A DNA stretch of 64,000 nt, taken from NCBI GenBank assembly GCA_005888315.1, contig VAWH01000020.1, positions 1-64,000 on the forward strand, in the 5' to 3' direction. Below, in pieces: positions 41,960 to 50,815 of the stretch. Source of the DNA: Actinomycetota bacterium (GTDB taxonomy: Bacteria; Actinomycetota; Thermoleophilia; Gaiellales; Gaiellaceae). Positions within the stretch are counted from its first letter, which is position 1, and each line of letters starts with the position of its first letter. The translations under genes and the position numbers were made by a program. The notes beneath the pieces were generated by a model. The model was not told where the DNA came from, made no database searches, and saw nothing but the letters and a program-made list of their open reading frames with translations.

Positions 41960-42876
41960 GTGCGCCTCTCGACGACCGCGTAGGTGAGCGCCTCGAGCTC
42001 ATCGCTGTGGAGCTCGCCGTTCAGGCAGCGGCGCGCGCGCTCGGCGTACTCGAGCGCCACCGCCCGGGCGCGATCGAGCGCGCCGGTAGCCGCGACCCGG
42101 ACGAGCGCTCCGTCGAGCGAGCCGCCCGCGAGCGCCCGGTGGACGACCGGGTCCTCGCGGGCCGCGAGCAGCAGCGGCAACGTCGGCGTCCCCTCGCGAA
42201 GGTCGGTGCCAGCGATCTTGCCGGTGTCGATCGTCTCGCCCGTGCAGTCGAGGATGTCGTCGGCGATCTGGAACGCGATCCCGAGCGCGAGGCCGAACCG
42301 GGCCAGCGCGGGAGTCGCGCGCTCGCCGGCTCCGAGCACGCAGGCGGCCTCGAACAACTTGCCGGTCTTGAGCGCGCAGCGCTCGAGGTAGCTCTCGACG
42401 GACGTCTCTGGGTCGTGCGTCTGTGCGCGCTGGAGCGCCTCACCACGGGCGAGCGAGAGGCAGGCGGACGCGAGGACCGCGACGGCGCGCTCGTCTCCGG
42501 TCGCGGCCAGCTCTGCGAAGGCACGCGCGAACAGATAGTCGCCGGCGGCGCGCGCCGCCTCGGGCCCGAAACGAGCCCAGGCCGAAGCGTGCCCGCGCCG
42601 ATAGCCGGCGCGGTCGATCAAATCGTCGTGGACGAGGGTCGCCATGTGCACGAGCTCGACGGAGACGCCGACGGCCCAGGGCGGCTCGCGCTCGGGCGGT
42701 GCCGCCAGGAAGACGAGCAGCGGACGCAGGCGTTTTCCGCCGGCAGCGAGCGCCTCCTCGCCGACGGTCGCGGCCAGGCCCGGGTGTCGGCGCACCGCCT
42801 CGAGCAACCGCTGCTCGATCTCGTCGAGGTAACGGTCGAGCCCCTCGGTCTCGTGGATCGCCGTCAATGCGCTCAT
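41956..42876 (-). CDS. polyprenyl diphosphate synthase
   Basis: A 306-residue all-helical isoprenyl diphosphate synthase. GGKRLRPLLVFLAA binds substrate pyrophosphate. The first aspartate motif is LVHDDLIDRAGYRRG (DDxxD) and the second is FQIADDILDCTGE (DDxxD), with LKTGKLFEAACVLGAG and GTDLREGTPTLPLLLA between and after. The size and motifs fit heptaprenyl/nonaprenyl synthases that make the menaquinone side chain. It lies between menG and mqnA, which supports that use. Product length cannot be read from the sequence. Confidence 0.9.
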   Translation of the reverse strand: MSALTAIHETEGLDRYLDEIEQRLLEAVRRHPGLAATVGEEALAAGGKRLRPLLVFLAAPPEREPPWAVGVSVELVHMATLVHDDLIDRAGYRRGHASAWARFGPEAARAAGDYLFARAFAELAATGDERAVAVLASACLSLARGEALQRAQTHDPETSVESYLERCALKTGKLFEAACVLGAGERATPALARFGLALGIAFQIADDILDCTGETIDTGKIAGTDLREGTPTLPLLLAAREDPVVHRALAGGSLDGALVRVAATGALDRARAVALEYAERARRCLNGELHSDELEALTYAVVERRT

Positions 42877-42880
42877 TGGA

Positions 42881-43564
42881 TCACCTGGCTGTTCCCGTAT
42901 GCAGGGCGACGATGCCGCCCGCGAAGAGGCGGTAGCGCACCTGCTCGAAGCCCGCAGCCTGCATCAGCTCGGAAAGCTCCTTCGCCTCGGGGAACCGGCG
43001 GACGCTCGCCGGCAGGTAGGTGTACGCGCAACCGCCCGGGAGCAGTTTCCCGGCCAAGGGAACGAGCCCGTCGAACCAGAGCTTGTAGAACGGCCGGAGG
43101 ACGCCGTGCGGGCGTGTGATCTCCAGGATGCCGACGCGCGCGCCCGGTTTCAGCACGCGCCGCAGCTCGCGCAAGCCGCCTTCCAGGTCGTCGAGGTTGC
43201 GGGCCCCGAAGCCGACGGTCGCGGCGTCGAAGGAGGCCTCCGCGAACGGCATCGCGAGCACATCGCCCTCGATCCACTCGACCGCATCGGACTTGGCTCG
43301 CGCGCGCTCGAGCATCCGCTGCGAAAAGTCGACGCCGGTCACGCGCCCGCCCGCGCGCTGCGCCGCGATGGCGAGGTCGCCGGTACCGCAGCAGGCGTCG
43401 AGCACGCGGTCTCCCGGCGAGACGACCGCCCGCGCGGTCTCCGCGCGCCAGCGACGGTCGAGGCCGGCGGTCATCGTCCGGTTCATCGCGTCGTAGACCG
43501 GCGCGATCCGGTCGAACATCGTCCGCACCGCGTCCGGCGCGAGCCTGCCGGTCTCGACGGTCAC
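42881..43564 (-). CDS. menG: demethylmenaquinone methyltransferase
   Basis: A 227-residue SAM-dependent methyltransferase of the MenG/UbiE family. VRTMFDRIAPVYDAMNRTMT is the typical UbiE N-terminal motif; VLDACCGTGDLAIAAQRAG binds SAM; TGVDFSQRML and AMPFAEASFDAATVGFGARN follow; LEITRPHG and FAGGIVALHTG close it. It should add the last methyl group to the demethylated menaquinone ring. GTG 43564 starts two bases after the ubiX stop. Upstream in-frame codons overlapping ubiX do not look like the family. Confidence 0.92.
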   Translation of the reverse strand: MTVETGRLAPDAVRTMFDRIAPVYDAMNRTMTAGLDRRWRAETARAVVSPGDRVLDACCGTGDLAIAAQRAGGRVTGVDFSQRMLERARAKSDAVEWIEGDVLAMPFAEASFDAATVGFGARNLDDLEGGLRELRRVLKPGARVGILEITRPHGVLRPFYKLWFDGLVPLAGKLLPGGCAYTYLPASVRRFPEAKELSELMQAAGFEQVRYRLFAGGIVALHTGTAR

Positions 43565-43565
43565 G

Positions 43566-44150
43566 TCAGTCGCTTCCCCAGCGTGCGGCCTCGTGCTCGA
43601 TCCCGAGCTGGTCGAGGCACCGCGCGACGATGAAGTCGACGAGTTGGTCGACCGTCTCCGCTCCGTGGTAGAAGCCGGGCGCCAGGAAGAGGATCGTCGC
43701 ACCCGCCTGCTTGAGCTCGAGCATGTTCCGCAGGTGGATGTGCGACAGCGGCGTCTCGCGCGGGCAGACGATCAGACGGCGCTCCTCCTTCAGCGCCACG
43801 CTGGCGGCCCGGTGGATCAGGTTCGACATCGCGCCGGAGGCGATCGTGCCGAGCGTCCCCATCGAGCAAGGGCAGATCACGTAAGCGTCGACCTTCGCGG
43901 AGCCGCTCGCGTACGGGGACTTCCAGTCGCGCTCGGAGTAGACGGTGACGCCATCCGCGCCGCCGATCAGCCGCTGCGCGATCTCGTCCTGCGGCAGCGA
44001 GACGTCACGGTAGAGCTCGGTCGCGAGCACCTCGTAGCCCGCGCGCGAGATACAGAGCCCGAGCTCACAGTCGGCCGCCGCGAGCGCCTCAACCAGGCGT
44101 GCGGCGTACGGCGCGCCCGAGGCGCCGGTTATCCCGAGGAAGATCCGCAC
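43566..44150 (-). CDS. ubiX: flavin prenyltransferase
   Basis: A 194-residue flavoprotein of the UbiX/Pad family, which makes prenylated FMN from dimethylallyl phosphate and FMN for UbiD decarboxylases. LGITGASGAPYAARLVEAL opens it, YVICPCSMGTLGTIASGAMSNL is the FMN-binding signature, and LIVCPRETPLSHIHLRNM holds the conserved prenyl-phosphate site. The partner decarboxylase is at 46834 in the same direction. Together they would handle the naphthoate decarboxylation of futalosine-type menaquinone synthesis. Confidence 0.93.
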   Translation of the reverse strand: MRIFLGITGASGAPYAARLVEALAAADCELGLCISRAGYEVLATELYRDVSLPQDEIAQRLIGGADGVTVYSERDWKSPYASGSAKVDAYVICPCSMGTLGTIASGAMSNLIHRAASVALKEERRLIVCPRETPLSHIHLRNMLELKQAGATILFLAPGFYHGAETVDQLVDFIVARCLDQLGIEHEAARWGSD

Positions 44151-44157
44151 GAGCCCC

Positions 44158-44952
44158 CTACTTGGGCCCTTTTGAGGCCTCGAGGAAGGTCGCGAGCTTG
44201 CGCAGGTTCGCTTCGCCGAAATCGGCGAAGGACGGCATCGGCGAGCCCTTGTTCACGCAGCTCGGGCACTTGAGATGGGAGATCTGGAAGGTGATGCCCT
44301 TGTTCTTCGCCCCCTCGGCGCTTAGGTTCGGCGCGCCGAGCTGGGAACCGCCGGAACCGAGGTACGTGTGGCAGTTGAGGCAGCCGGAGGTCGCGAAGAG
44401 GTTCGCTCCGGGAACCGCGTTCGAGGGCAGTTTCTCTTGCTTGACCCATCCCGGCACCGCAGCTCTCAACTCGGCGCCGAGCGGTTCTTTCGCGGTCGCG
44501 CCCTTGTAGGTGAGCACGCCCATCGAGAGCGCTACCAACACCGCGGCGACGATCGCGATCGGACGCCGCAGCAGCCGCCGTTCGGCCCGCAGGTCGATAA
44601 AGGGCATCGCGATCAGCACGATCAGCAAGATCGTCGGGATCCCGACCGTGCCGAGGATCACCGAGTTCGGCCACTTGAAGATCCGCAGCAGGTAGAAGAG
44701 GAAGTAGAAGTACCAGTCCGGCCGCGGCACGAAGCTCGTCGTGCCGGGGTCGGCCTTGGCCGCCAGGGACGGGCCGAGCAGGTCGGTGTAGTGCCAGACG
44801 AAGGCTAGGCCGACGATCACGCTCACCACGACGAGGCTCATCACCGTGTCGTGGAACATCGCGTACGGGTAGAAGGGCTTCCCTTCGCGCTTGACGTCGT
44901 CCTTGTAGCGCTGGAACGCGATCCGGCGCTCCTCCAGGCGACGGGAAGTCAT
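44158..44952 (-). CDS. qcrC: menaquinol-cytochrome c reductase subunit IV-cytochrome c fusion
   Basis: A 264-residue membrane protein. Residues 1-150 match subunit IV/cytochrome b C-terminal region with three helices and SFVPRPDWYFYFLFYLLRIF (the PDWY quinol-site motif replaces PEWY). Residues 165-264 form a cytochrome c domain with one heme motif, SGCLNCHTYLG, and a probable Met ligand in GSPMPSFADFG. Two more cysteines lie in LKCPSCVNKG. Such fusions are typical of the Bacillus-type menaquinol:cytochrome c reductase. ATG 44952 overlaps the qcrB stop (TGATG). Confidence 0.92.
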   Translation of the reverse strand: MTSRRLEERRIAFQRYKDDVKREGKPFYPYAMFHDTVMSLVVVSVIVGLAFVWHYTDLLGPSLAAKADPGTTSFVPRPDWYFYFLFYLLRIFKWPNSVILGTVGIPTILLIVLIAMPFIDLRAERRLLRRPIAIVAAVLVALSMGVLTYKGATAKEPLGAELRAAVPGWVKQEKLPSNAVPGANLFATSGCLNCHTYLGSGGSQLGAPNLSAEGAKNKGITFQISHLKCPSCVNKGSPMPSFADFGEANLRKLATFLEASKGPK

Positions 44953-45743
44953 CAGTCCGGCCTCTTCGTAACGCCGCGCGGAGCCGGGTTGACTAGCCCG
45001 GTGCCGGGAACCGGCGGCGGCTCGTCGCGCTCACGGCCCGCCGCCTCTTCCGACCACGGCGGCGAGGAGACGCCGAGGCGCACGACGAGGTAGAGGTGCA
45101 GACCGATTAGGCCGAGGATCGCCCCCGGCAGGAGCAGCATGTGCAGCGAGTAGAAGCGGGCGAGGGTGTCGGGGCCGATCTCGGCACCGCCGCGCAGGAA
45201 GCTCGCGAGAAACGGGCCGAGAAACGGCGCCGTCCCGTTGATGTTGATCCCAACCACGGTCGCCCAGTAGGCGGTCTGGTCGTAGGGCAGCAGGTAGCCG
45301 GAGAAGCCCTCCAGCAGCGCCGTCGGCAGCAGCAGCGCGCCGACGATCCAGTTCAGCTCGCGCGGGTACTTGTACGCGCCGAACAGGAAGACGCGGGCCA
45401 TGTGGAAGAACATCAGGATGATGAAGATGCTCGCGCCCCAGCGGTGCATGCCGCGGACGAGCCAGCCGAGCGTCACGTCGTTCGTGATGTGCTGGACGGA
45501 CTCGTACGCCGAGTTCGGGTCCGGCTGGTAGTACATGGCGAGGATCACGCCGGTGCCGAGCTGGACGAGGAAGGCGGTCAACGTCGCCGACCCGAGCGTG
45601 TGCCACCAGCCCGAGTCGCCGGGGACCTTGCGGAAGAGGAAGTAGCGGACGCCCCCGATCAGGCCGGAGCGTTCCTCCAGCCAGTCCAGCGGGTACTGAG
45701 CCGCGGCCAGCATCTGCTCTTTGCGGTTTCGCTTGCGGGGCAT
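44952..45743 (-). CDS. qcrB: cytochrome b, b6-type
   Basis: A 263-residue four-helix cytochrome b. Heme-ligand histidines occur in GMHRWGASIFIILMFFHMAR (13 residues between them) and SLHMLLLPGAILGLIGLHLY (14 between them). That 13/14 spacing is characteristic of cytochrome b6 rather than mitochondrial cytochrome b. GYLLPYDQTAYWAT is the conserved quinol-oxidation helix. ATG 45743 overlaps the Rieske stop (TGATG); an ATG at 45773 lies inside that gene and is less likely. It forms the quinol-oxidising core with qcrA and qcrC. Confidence 0.93.
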   Translation of the reverse strand: MPRKRNRKEQMLAAAQYPLDWLEERSGLIGGVRYFLFRKVPGDSGWWHTLGSATLTAFLVQLGTGVILAMYYQPDPNSAYESVQHITNDVTLGWLVRGMHRWGASIFIILMFFHMARVFLFGAYKYPRELNWIVGALLLPTALLEGFSGYLLPYDQTAYWATVVGININGTAPFLGPFLASFLRGGAEIGPDTLARFYSLHMLLLPGAILGLIGLHLYLVVRLGVSSPPWSEEAAGRERDEPPPVPGTGLVNPAPRGVTKRPD

Positions 45744-46705
45744 CAGCTTGGGGGCTGCAGCGGGTAGAACCACTGCTCGATCCCGTCGACGTGCTGGCCG
45801 GGCCCGGCGAGGCGGTACTTCTTGATCTTCGCGCTGGCGCCGGTGCCGACCACCTTGGAGACGCTGTACGTCTTGCCGAGCGTCAAGCGGCCGCTGCGGA
45901 TGTAGAACTCGTAGCGATCGAGGGCGCGGACCGGCGGGCCGGCCGTCCGGTTGCCTTCCTGGTCGTACTGGCCGCCGTGGCAGGGGCAGCCGAAGCCGCC
46001 GGCCGGCAATGTCGGGATCAAGGTCACCTCACCGGCCTTCGTCTTCTCCTCGAGCTTGCGCTGCTCGAACAGCGGCCCGTTCGGCTGCACCGGGCAGCCG
46101 AGATGCGCGCAGCGGTTCGAGAGCACGGTGAAGCTCGGCTGGTTGCCGACGAAGCCGTTGTTGCGGATGTAGGCGGTTCGGCGGGAGATTTCGCCTGCGG
46201 ACGGATCGCGCAGGAAGGTCGTGGTCACGAACTCGCCTTCCTTGAAGTTGTCGATCGGGCCCAGGTCGATCTCATCGTGGTGCTGGTGCTGGAAGATCGG
46301 CGCGATCGAGAAGCCGACAATGGGCACGGTGACAATGCCGGCGATCACGCTCCCGAGGCCGAGCGTCGCCCCCTCGAGGAAGACGCTGCGCGGGAAGCGC
46401 TCGCCCGGCTCCGGCGGAGGCATCGCCGCCTCGCCCCGGTCGGCCGGCACCGGCGGCGCGCCTTCGGTGGCCGACTCGGGGCCGCCCACCGCGGGCTCTA
46501 TGCCAACGTCGCGGTGCCGGTAGTCGCCGGTCACGTCACGCACCCAGAGGAAGCCGAAGAGGACCGTGATCCCGGCGCCGACGGCGACAGCGGCCCAGCT
46601 GACAATCAGGCCGACGAGGATGCAGACGATGCCGATCGCGAAGCCGACCGGCCACAGGCTTGGAGGAGGAAGGTGCGGTTTGCCTTGGCCCTGCTGGGGC
46701 TCCAC
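45743..46705 (-). CDS. qcrA: Rieske iron-sulfur subunit with extra N-terminal helices
   Basis: A 320-residue membrane protein. Two helices at residues 17-53 (GFAIGIVCILVGLIVSWAAV and the next) precede a hydrophilic linker, then a third helix near 115-140. The Rieske domain has both cluster motifs, SNRCAHLGCPVQ (CxHxxC) and GCPCHGGQYDQEG (CxxH type), with about 45 residues between them. Three helices before the cluster resemble actinobacterial QcrA, unlike the single anchor of most Rieske proteins. GTG 46705 is the likely start. It is first in the qcrABC-ubiX-menG-isoprenyl-mqnA run. Confidence 0.92.
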   Translation of the reverse strand: MEPQQGQGKPHLPPPSLWPVGFAIGIVCILVGLIVSWAAVAVGAGITVLFGFLWVRDVTGDYRHRDVGIEPAVGGPESATEGAPPVPADRGEAAMPPPEPGERFPRSVFLEGATLGLGSVIAGIVTVPIVGFSIAPIFQHQHHDEIDLGPIDNFKEGEFVTTTFLRDPSAGEISRRTAYIRNNGFVGNQPSFTVLSNRCAHLGCPVQPNGPLFEQRKLEEKTKAGEVTLIPTLPAGGFGCPCHGGQYDQEGNRTAGPPVRALDRYEFYIRSGRLTLGKTYSVSKVVGTGASAKIKKYRLAGPGQHVDGIEQWFYPLQPPS

Positions 46706-46754
46706 CCTAGAGCGCCTCCCTTTTCCCGCTCACCTGGTCGGATTCAATCGCCTC

Positions 46755-46790
46755 TGCGTCACCCCCGTCAACGACGTAACAGGTGACGCA
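46755..46790. promoter_or_regulatory. inverted repeat upstream of qcrA
   Basis: TGCGTCACC at 46755-46763 pairs with GGTGACGCA at 46782-46790, 50-85 bases upstream of the qcrA start. The 18-base spacer includes GTTACGTCGTTGAC-like partial symmetry on the minus strand. It is placed where an operator or structured leader of the bc/quinone run would be. The regulator is unknown. Confidence 0.4.
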
Positions 46791-46799
46791 AGGGCCCAT

Positions 46800-46828
46800 C
46801 CGCGAAAAGTGCTTTGCACTTTTCGCGG
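46800..46828 (-). terminator. terminator hairpin downstream of the ubiD-family gene
   Basis: CCGCGAAAAGTGC-TTT-GCACTTTTCGCGG is a perfect 13-bp stem with a three-base loop. It begins six bases after the TAA of the UbiD-family gene on the minus strand, and lies upstream of qcrA. The stem is the strongest in the region; the usual T-run is missing, as is common in G+C-rich actinobacteria. It should end the long hem-cyclase-ubiD transcript. Confidence 0.7.
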
Positions 46829-46833
46829 CCTGG

Positions 46834-48345
46834 TTACTCCCTGCGCATGGCTCGGGAGAGATTAAGCGTTCGAAGGCGCTTTCGTGCACCATTCTGAGCT
46901 GTCTCTGCCCCGATCCCGTATTCCTCCCAGCGGCGGTCGACGAGCTCGCGGATCTCGTCGCTCATTTCGATCTCCTCGGGCCACGGCCTCGTGCCCTCGT
47001 CCGGGCCCTTCGCGGTCGCGTCGATGCCGAGCTTGCCGCCGAAGAACTGGTGCGTGGGAGCGTGGTCGAGATGGTCGAGCGGGCCCTCGCTGATCAGGAC
47101 GTCACGGCCGGGGTCGACGTTGGCGCCGACGTAGAAGAAAACCTGTTCGTAGTCGTGCACGTCCACGTGCTCGTCGACGACGACGACCGCCTTCGTCAGG
47201 CTGAGCATCCCGAGCCCCCAGATCGCGTGCATCACCTTCTTGGCGTGGCCCGGGAAGGCCTTGCGGATCGAGACGATGCAGCAGTTGTGGAAGACGCCCG
47301 CGATGGGTAGGTCGTAGTCGACGATCTCGGGAACGGTCATCCTCACCGCGGGCAAGAAGATCCGCTCGGTCGCCTTGCCCAGCCAGGCATCCTCTGCCGG
47401 CGGCTTGCCGACGACGATCGACGGATAGATCGCGTCCTCTCGCATGGTCACGGCGGTGACGTGGAAGACCGGGAACGGCTCGGCGGCGGTGTAGAAGCCG
47501 GTGTGGTCGCCGAACGGGCCCTCGGCCGTCAACTCGTCCTTCTCGATGTAGCCCTCGAGCACGATCTCGGCGTTGGCCGGCACTTCGAGGTCGACCGTCT
47601 TCCCCTTGACGAGCTGGACCGGCTCGCCGCGCAGGAAGCCGGCAAGCATCAGCTCGTCGATGTGCTTCGGCAGCGGCGCGCTCGCGGTGTAGGTCGTGAC
47701 CGGATCGAGCCCGAGCGCCGCGGCCACCTCGATCCGGCCCTCGGTGGCCAGGTAGTCGGCGCGACCATCCTTGTGGATCTGCCAGTGCATCGCGGTCGTG
47801 TTGCGATCGAGCACCTGCATCCGGTACATGCCGACGTTGCGCACCCCGGTGTGCGGATCCTTCGTGATCACTGCGGGCAGGGTGATGAAGGCGCCGGCGT
47901 CGCCCGGCCAGCACGTCTGGATCGGCAGGCGGCCGAGATCGACGTCGTCGCCGGTGACGACGACCTCCTGCGACGGTCCCCGCCGGGCCGTCTGCGGCAG
48001 CGAGTCCGCGATTGACTTCAGCTTCTTGAGCCCGCGCACCTTGTCGACGAGCCCCTGCGGCGGCTGCATCTCCAGGACGTCCTCGAGCTTCGCGGCGACG
48101 TCGTCGAGGCGCTCGACCCCCAGCGCCAGGCACATGCGCCGCTCGGTGCCGAACTGGTTGATCAGCAGCGGATGGCTGGAGCCCTTGGGGTGCTCGAACA
48201 GCAGCGCCGGCCCGCCGGCCTTGACCGTGCGGTCGGTGATCTCGGTGACTTCCAGGTGCGGATCGACCTCGGCGGTGACGCGAACGAGCTCGCCCTCGCG
48301 CTCCAGCAGCGCGATCCACGCGCGCAAGTCAGCGGGAGGCGCCAT
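46834..48345 (-). CDS. UbiD family prenyl-FMN decarboxylase
   Basis: A 503-residue UbiD-type decarboxylase. LRAWIALLEREGELVRVTAEV opens it, GGPALLFEHPKG and LPIQTCWPGDAGAFITLPAVI follow, and VRNVGMYRMQVLDRNTTAMHW is the prenyl-FMN-binding region. PAEGPFGDHTGFY-like residues (ELTAEGPFGDHTGFY) carry a catalytic-loop Glu. LPIAGVFHNCCIVSIRKAFPGHAKKVMHAIWG completes the active site. It needs the cofactor made by UbiX (43566). In futalosine organisms a UbiD-type enzyme decarboxylates the 6-naphthoate ring, the probable job here. ATG 48345 is 11 bases after the upstream gene stop; further upstream frame overlaps that gene and is not homologous. Confidence 0.9.
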   Translation of the reverse strand: MAPPADLRAWIALLEREGELVRVTAEVDPHLEVTEITDRTVKAGGPALLFEHPKGSSHPLLINQFGTERRMCLALGVERLDDVAAKLEDVLEMQPPQGLVDKVRGLKKLKSIADSLPQTARRGPSQEVVVTGDDVDLGRLPIQTCWPGDAGAFITLPAVITKDPHTGVRNVGMYRMQVLDRNTTAMHWQIHKDGRADYLATEGRIEVAAALGLDPVTTYTASAPLPKHIDELMLAGFLRGEPVQLVKGKTVDLEVPANAEIVLEGYIEKDELTAEGPFGDHTGFYTAAEPFPVFHVTAVTMREDAIYPSIVVGKPPAEDAWLGKATERIFLPAVRMTVPEIVDYDLPIAGVFHNCCIVSIRKAFPGHAKKVMHAIWGLGMLSLTKAVVVVDEHVDVHDYEQVFFYVGANVDPGRDVLISEGPLDHLDHAPTHQFFGGKLGIDATAKGPDEGTRPWPEEIEMSDEIRELVDRRWEEYGIGAETAQNGARKRLRTLNLSRAMRRE

Positions 48346-48355
48346 CGCGATCAGT

Positions 48356-50815
48356 CTAGGCGAGCGCTTCGAGCGCAAGCTCGACCGCTTCGTCGAGGTC
48401 GAGCCGCATGCCCGCCGCCCATTCGTCGTCGAATGCGTCGCCCAGCACGCCGCGGACCTGCGCGGTCGTGTCTGCACGGAGGCGGGCGGCGGACGGGTCG
48501 AGCTTGAATCCGTGACGTTTGCACAGCGCCTCGTCCGCAGCGCAGAGTCGGCCGGCAATGCTCGGGTGGCCCCGTTCGAGGGCGATCGCCGCCGCGGTCG
48601 TCAGCGCATACACAAGCGAACGCGTGTCCCGCAGCGACCGGAGGAGGCCGAGGCTCTCACGGACTGCGGCCGCAGCTTCGTCGGGATCGCCCCGTTGGAG
48701 TGCGAGCCACCCGAGCGCGTCGAGCGTGGTTCCGATTCCGTACGTGTCGCCGATCGACCGAGTGCGGGCGAGCGAGTCTTCGTACAACGCAGCGGCCTGC
48801 TCGAGGTCCCCGTCCTCCTCCATGAAGTAGCCACGGTTGTGCAGGATGACCGCGACGTTTCGCTCGTCACCGTCTGCCTGCGCAACCTGCAGCGCTTGCT
48901 GGTTGAGCGCAAGCTCCTCCGCCCGATTCGACTGAGCGGTCGCAAGATGGGCAAGAGCAATCGCAAGCCGCCACGAGTCTCCGGCACTGCGGAAGATCTC
49001 GACTGCTTCTTCCAACAACTCGCGCGTCCGCTCGCGATCGCCGCGCGCCTCGGACATGTGGGACGCGCCGAGGAGCGCACGGGCCCGCGCCGGAGGCGAG
49101 ACGGGATTCCCCAGAGCGAACGCACCGTCGTACCAGCGCTGCCCCTCGTCGAGCTGGCCGCGGTTCCACCAGAAACGCCACAGCGACCCCGCCAGCCGGA
49201 GCGCACGTTCGCCGTCTCCCGTCGCGCACGCGAACGCGAGCGCCGCGCGTAGGTTGTCCTGCTCTACGTTCAAGCGCTCGTACCACCGCACCTGTTCCGG
49301 ACCGACGAGCTCACGTTCCGCTTCCTCCGCGAGCTCGAGAAACAGCTCGAGATGTGCCTCGGAGATCTGCCCGTGTTCGTCAGACCGCTCGAGGAGCTCG
49401 TACGCGTACTCTCGGATCGTCTCGAGCATCAGGAACCGGCCCTCCCCGATCGGCTTGAGCAGGCTCCAGTCGATGAGCGCGGCGACATCGTCGAACGTGG
49501 CCGCCGCCGCCCGCTCGGCGTCGTCGAGTGAGAAGCTCCCGCTGAAGACAGAGAGGCGTCGGAACAGCGTCTGCAGCTCTTTTTCGAGCAGCGCGTAGCT
49601 CCACTCGATCGTCGCGCGCAAAGTTTGCTGCCGCTCCGGCGCATCGCGAGACCCACCGGTCAGCATGGGAAGCCGGCTGCCGAGCCGATCGAGGAGGAGC
49701 GGCGGGTCGAGCACCTTTACGCGCGAGGCGGCGAGCTCCAGCGCCAACGGCAGGCCGTCGAGTCGTCGACAGATCTCCCGTACGGCATCGTCGGCTCGAA
49801 GATCTCGACGAACGGCGCGCGCGCGGTCGACAAAGAACGCGACGGCGTCGGGCTCCGGCAGCGGTTCGAGTCGATATTCGACCTCGGCAGATACGCGCAG
49901 TCGTGCGCGGCTCGTCACGAGCAGCTTTACCTTCGGCGCCTGCGCAAGCAGGTCGCTCAACGTTCCTGCGGCCGCGAGGAGGTGCTCGAGGTTGTCCAGC
50001 ACGAGGAGAATGTCGAGCTCGCGAAGATCCGCGACCCGAGGGACGCCGGCGGCCCGGGCGACGGTCGGCTCGACGAGGATCGGGTCCGACACCCCGGCGA
50101 GGGGGACGAAGAAGACGCCGTCAGCGAAATCGTCGATCAGCTCGGCGGCGACCTGAACGGCGAGCCGCGTCTTGCCACTGCCGCCGGCTCCCGTAACGGT
50201 CACGAGCCGGTTGCCCTCGCGGAGCGCCTCGGTCAGCTCCCGAAGCTCACGGGCCCGTCCGACGAGCGGCGTCGCAGTGACCGGCAGTTCCGTCCGGTCG
50301 AGCGTCTTCAGCGGAGGAAACGTCGCATCACCGATCTGGTAGATCCGCTCCCCCTCGGTCAGATCCCTGAGCCGATGGTGCCCAAGGTCGTACAGGTCGT
50401 GCGCGCCGGTGAGATCGCGCGTCGACTGGGAAACCAAGACCTGGCCGCCGTGGCCTGCGGCCGCGATCCGAGCGGCCCGATGGACGTCGAGACCGACATA
50501 GCCCTCCTGGGTCAGCAGCGGCTCACCCGTGTGCACGCCCATCCGCACCCGGATCTCACCGTCGAGCGCCGACTGCGCCTCGCGCGCGGCGGCGAGCGCA
50601 TCCGAGGCCCGCGCGAAGGCCACAAAGAACGCGTCGCCCTGCGTGTCCACCTCGACGCCGCCGTGGCGCGCGAACGCCTCGCGCAGCACACGCCGATGCT
50701 CGGCAAGCGCGTCCGCGTAGGCGTCTCCGAGCTCGTGCAGCAGCCGTGTCGAGCCCTCGATGTCGGTGAAGAGGAAGGTGACGGTCCCCGACGGGAGGTG
50801 GCTCGACGCACTCAT
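48356..50815 (-). CDS. nucleotide cyclase - STAND ATPase - TPR regulator, paralogue 1
   Basis: An 819-residue protein. Residues 1-170 form a class III cyclase domain: Asp18 in LFTDIEGST and Asp61 in VDTQGDAFF bind metal. Asp57 replaces the adenine-recognising Lys, and His112 (GLDVHRAARIA) replaces the catalytic Asn. Residues 185-420 are a STAND ATPase with P-loop VTGAGGSGKTRLAV and ILLVLDNLEHL, then the winged helix FLMLETIREYAYELLE. TPR-like repeats fill residues 500-800. No helix crosses the membrane. Start ATG overlaps the stop of its paralogue (ATGA). Cyclase output is uncertain given the altered residues; it may be a nucleotide sensor. Position just before ubiD suggests common transcription. 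Confidence 0.9.
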   Translation of the reverse strand: MSASSHLPSGTVTFLFTDIEGSTRLLHELGDAYADALAEHRRVLREAFARHGGVEVDTQGDAFFVAFARASDALAAAREAQSALDGEIRVRMGVHTGEPLLTQEGYVGLDVHRAARIAAAGHGGQVLVSQSTRDLTGAHDLYDLGHHRLRDLTEGERIYQIGDATFPPLKTLDRTELPVTATPLVGRARELRELTEALREGNRLVTVTGAGGSGKTRLAVQVAAELIDDFADGVFFVPLAGVSDPILVEPTVARAAGVPRVADLRELDILLVLDNLEHLLAAAGTLSDLLAQAPKVKLLVTSRARLRVSAEVEYRLEPLPEPDAVAFFVDRARAVRRDLRADDAVREICRRLDGLPLALELAASRVKVLDPPLLLDRLGSRLPMLTGGSRDAPERQQTLRATIEWSYALLEKELQTLFRRLSVFSGSFSLDDAERAAAATFDDVAALIDWSLLKPIGEGRFLMLETIREYAYELLERSDEHGQISEAHLELFLELAEEAERELVGPEQVRWYERLNVEQDNLRAALAFACATGDGERALRLAGSLWRFWWNRGQLDEGQRWYDGAFALGNPVSPPARARALLGASHMSEARGDRERTRELLEEAVEIFRSAGDSWRLAIALAHLATAQSNRAEELALNQQALQVAQADGDERNVAVILHNRGYFMEEDGDLEQAAALYEDSLARTRSIGDTYGIGTTLDALGWLALQRGDPDEAAAAVRESLGLLRSLRDTRSLVYALTTAAAIALERGHPSIAGRLCAADEALCKRHGFKLDPSAARLRADTTAQVRGVLGDAFDDEWAAGMRLDLDEAVELALEALA

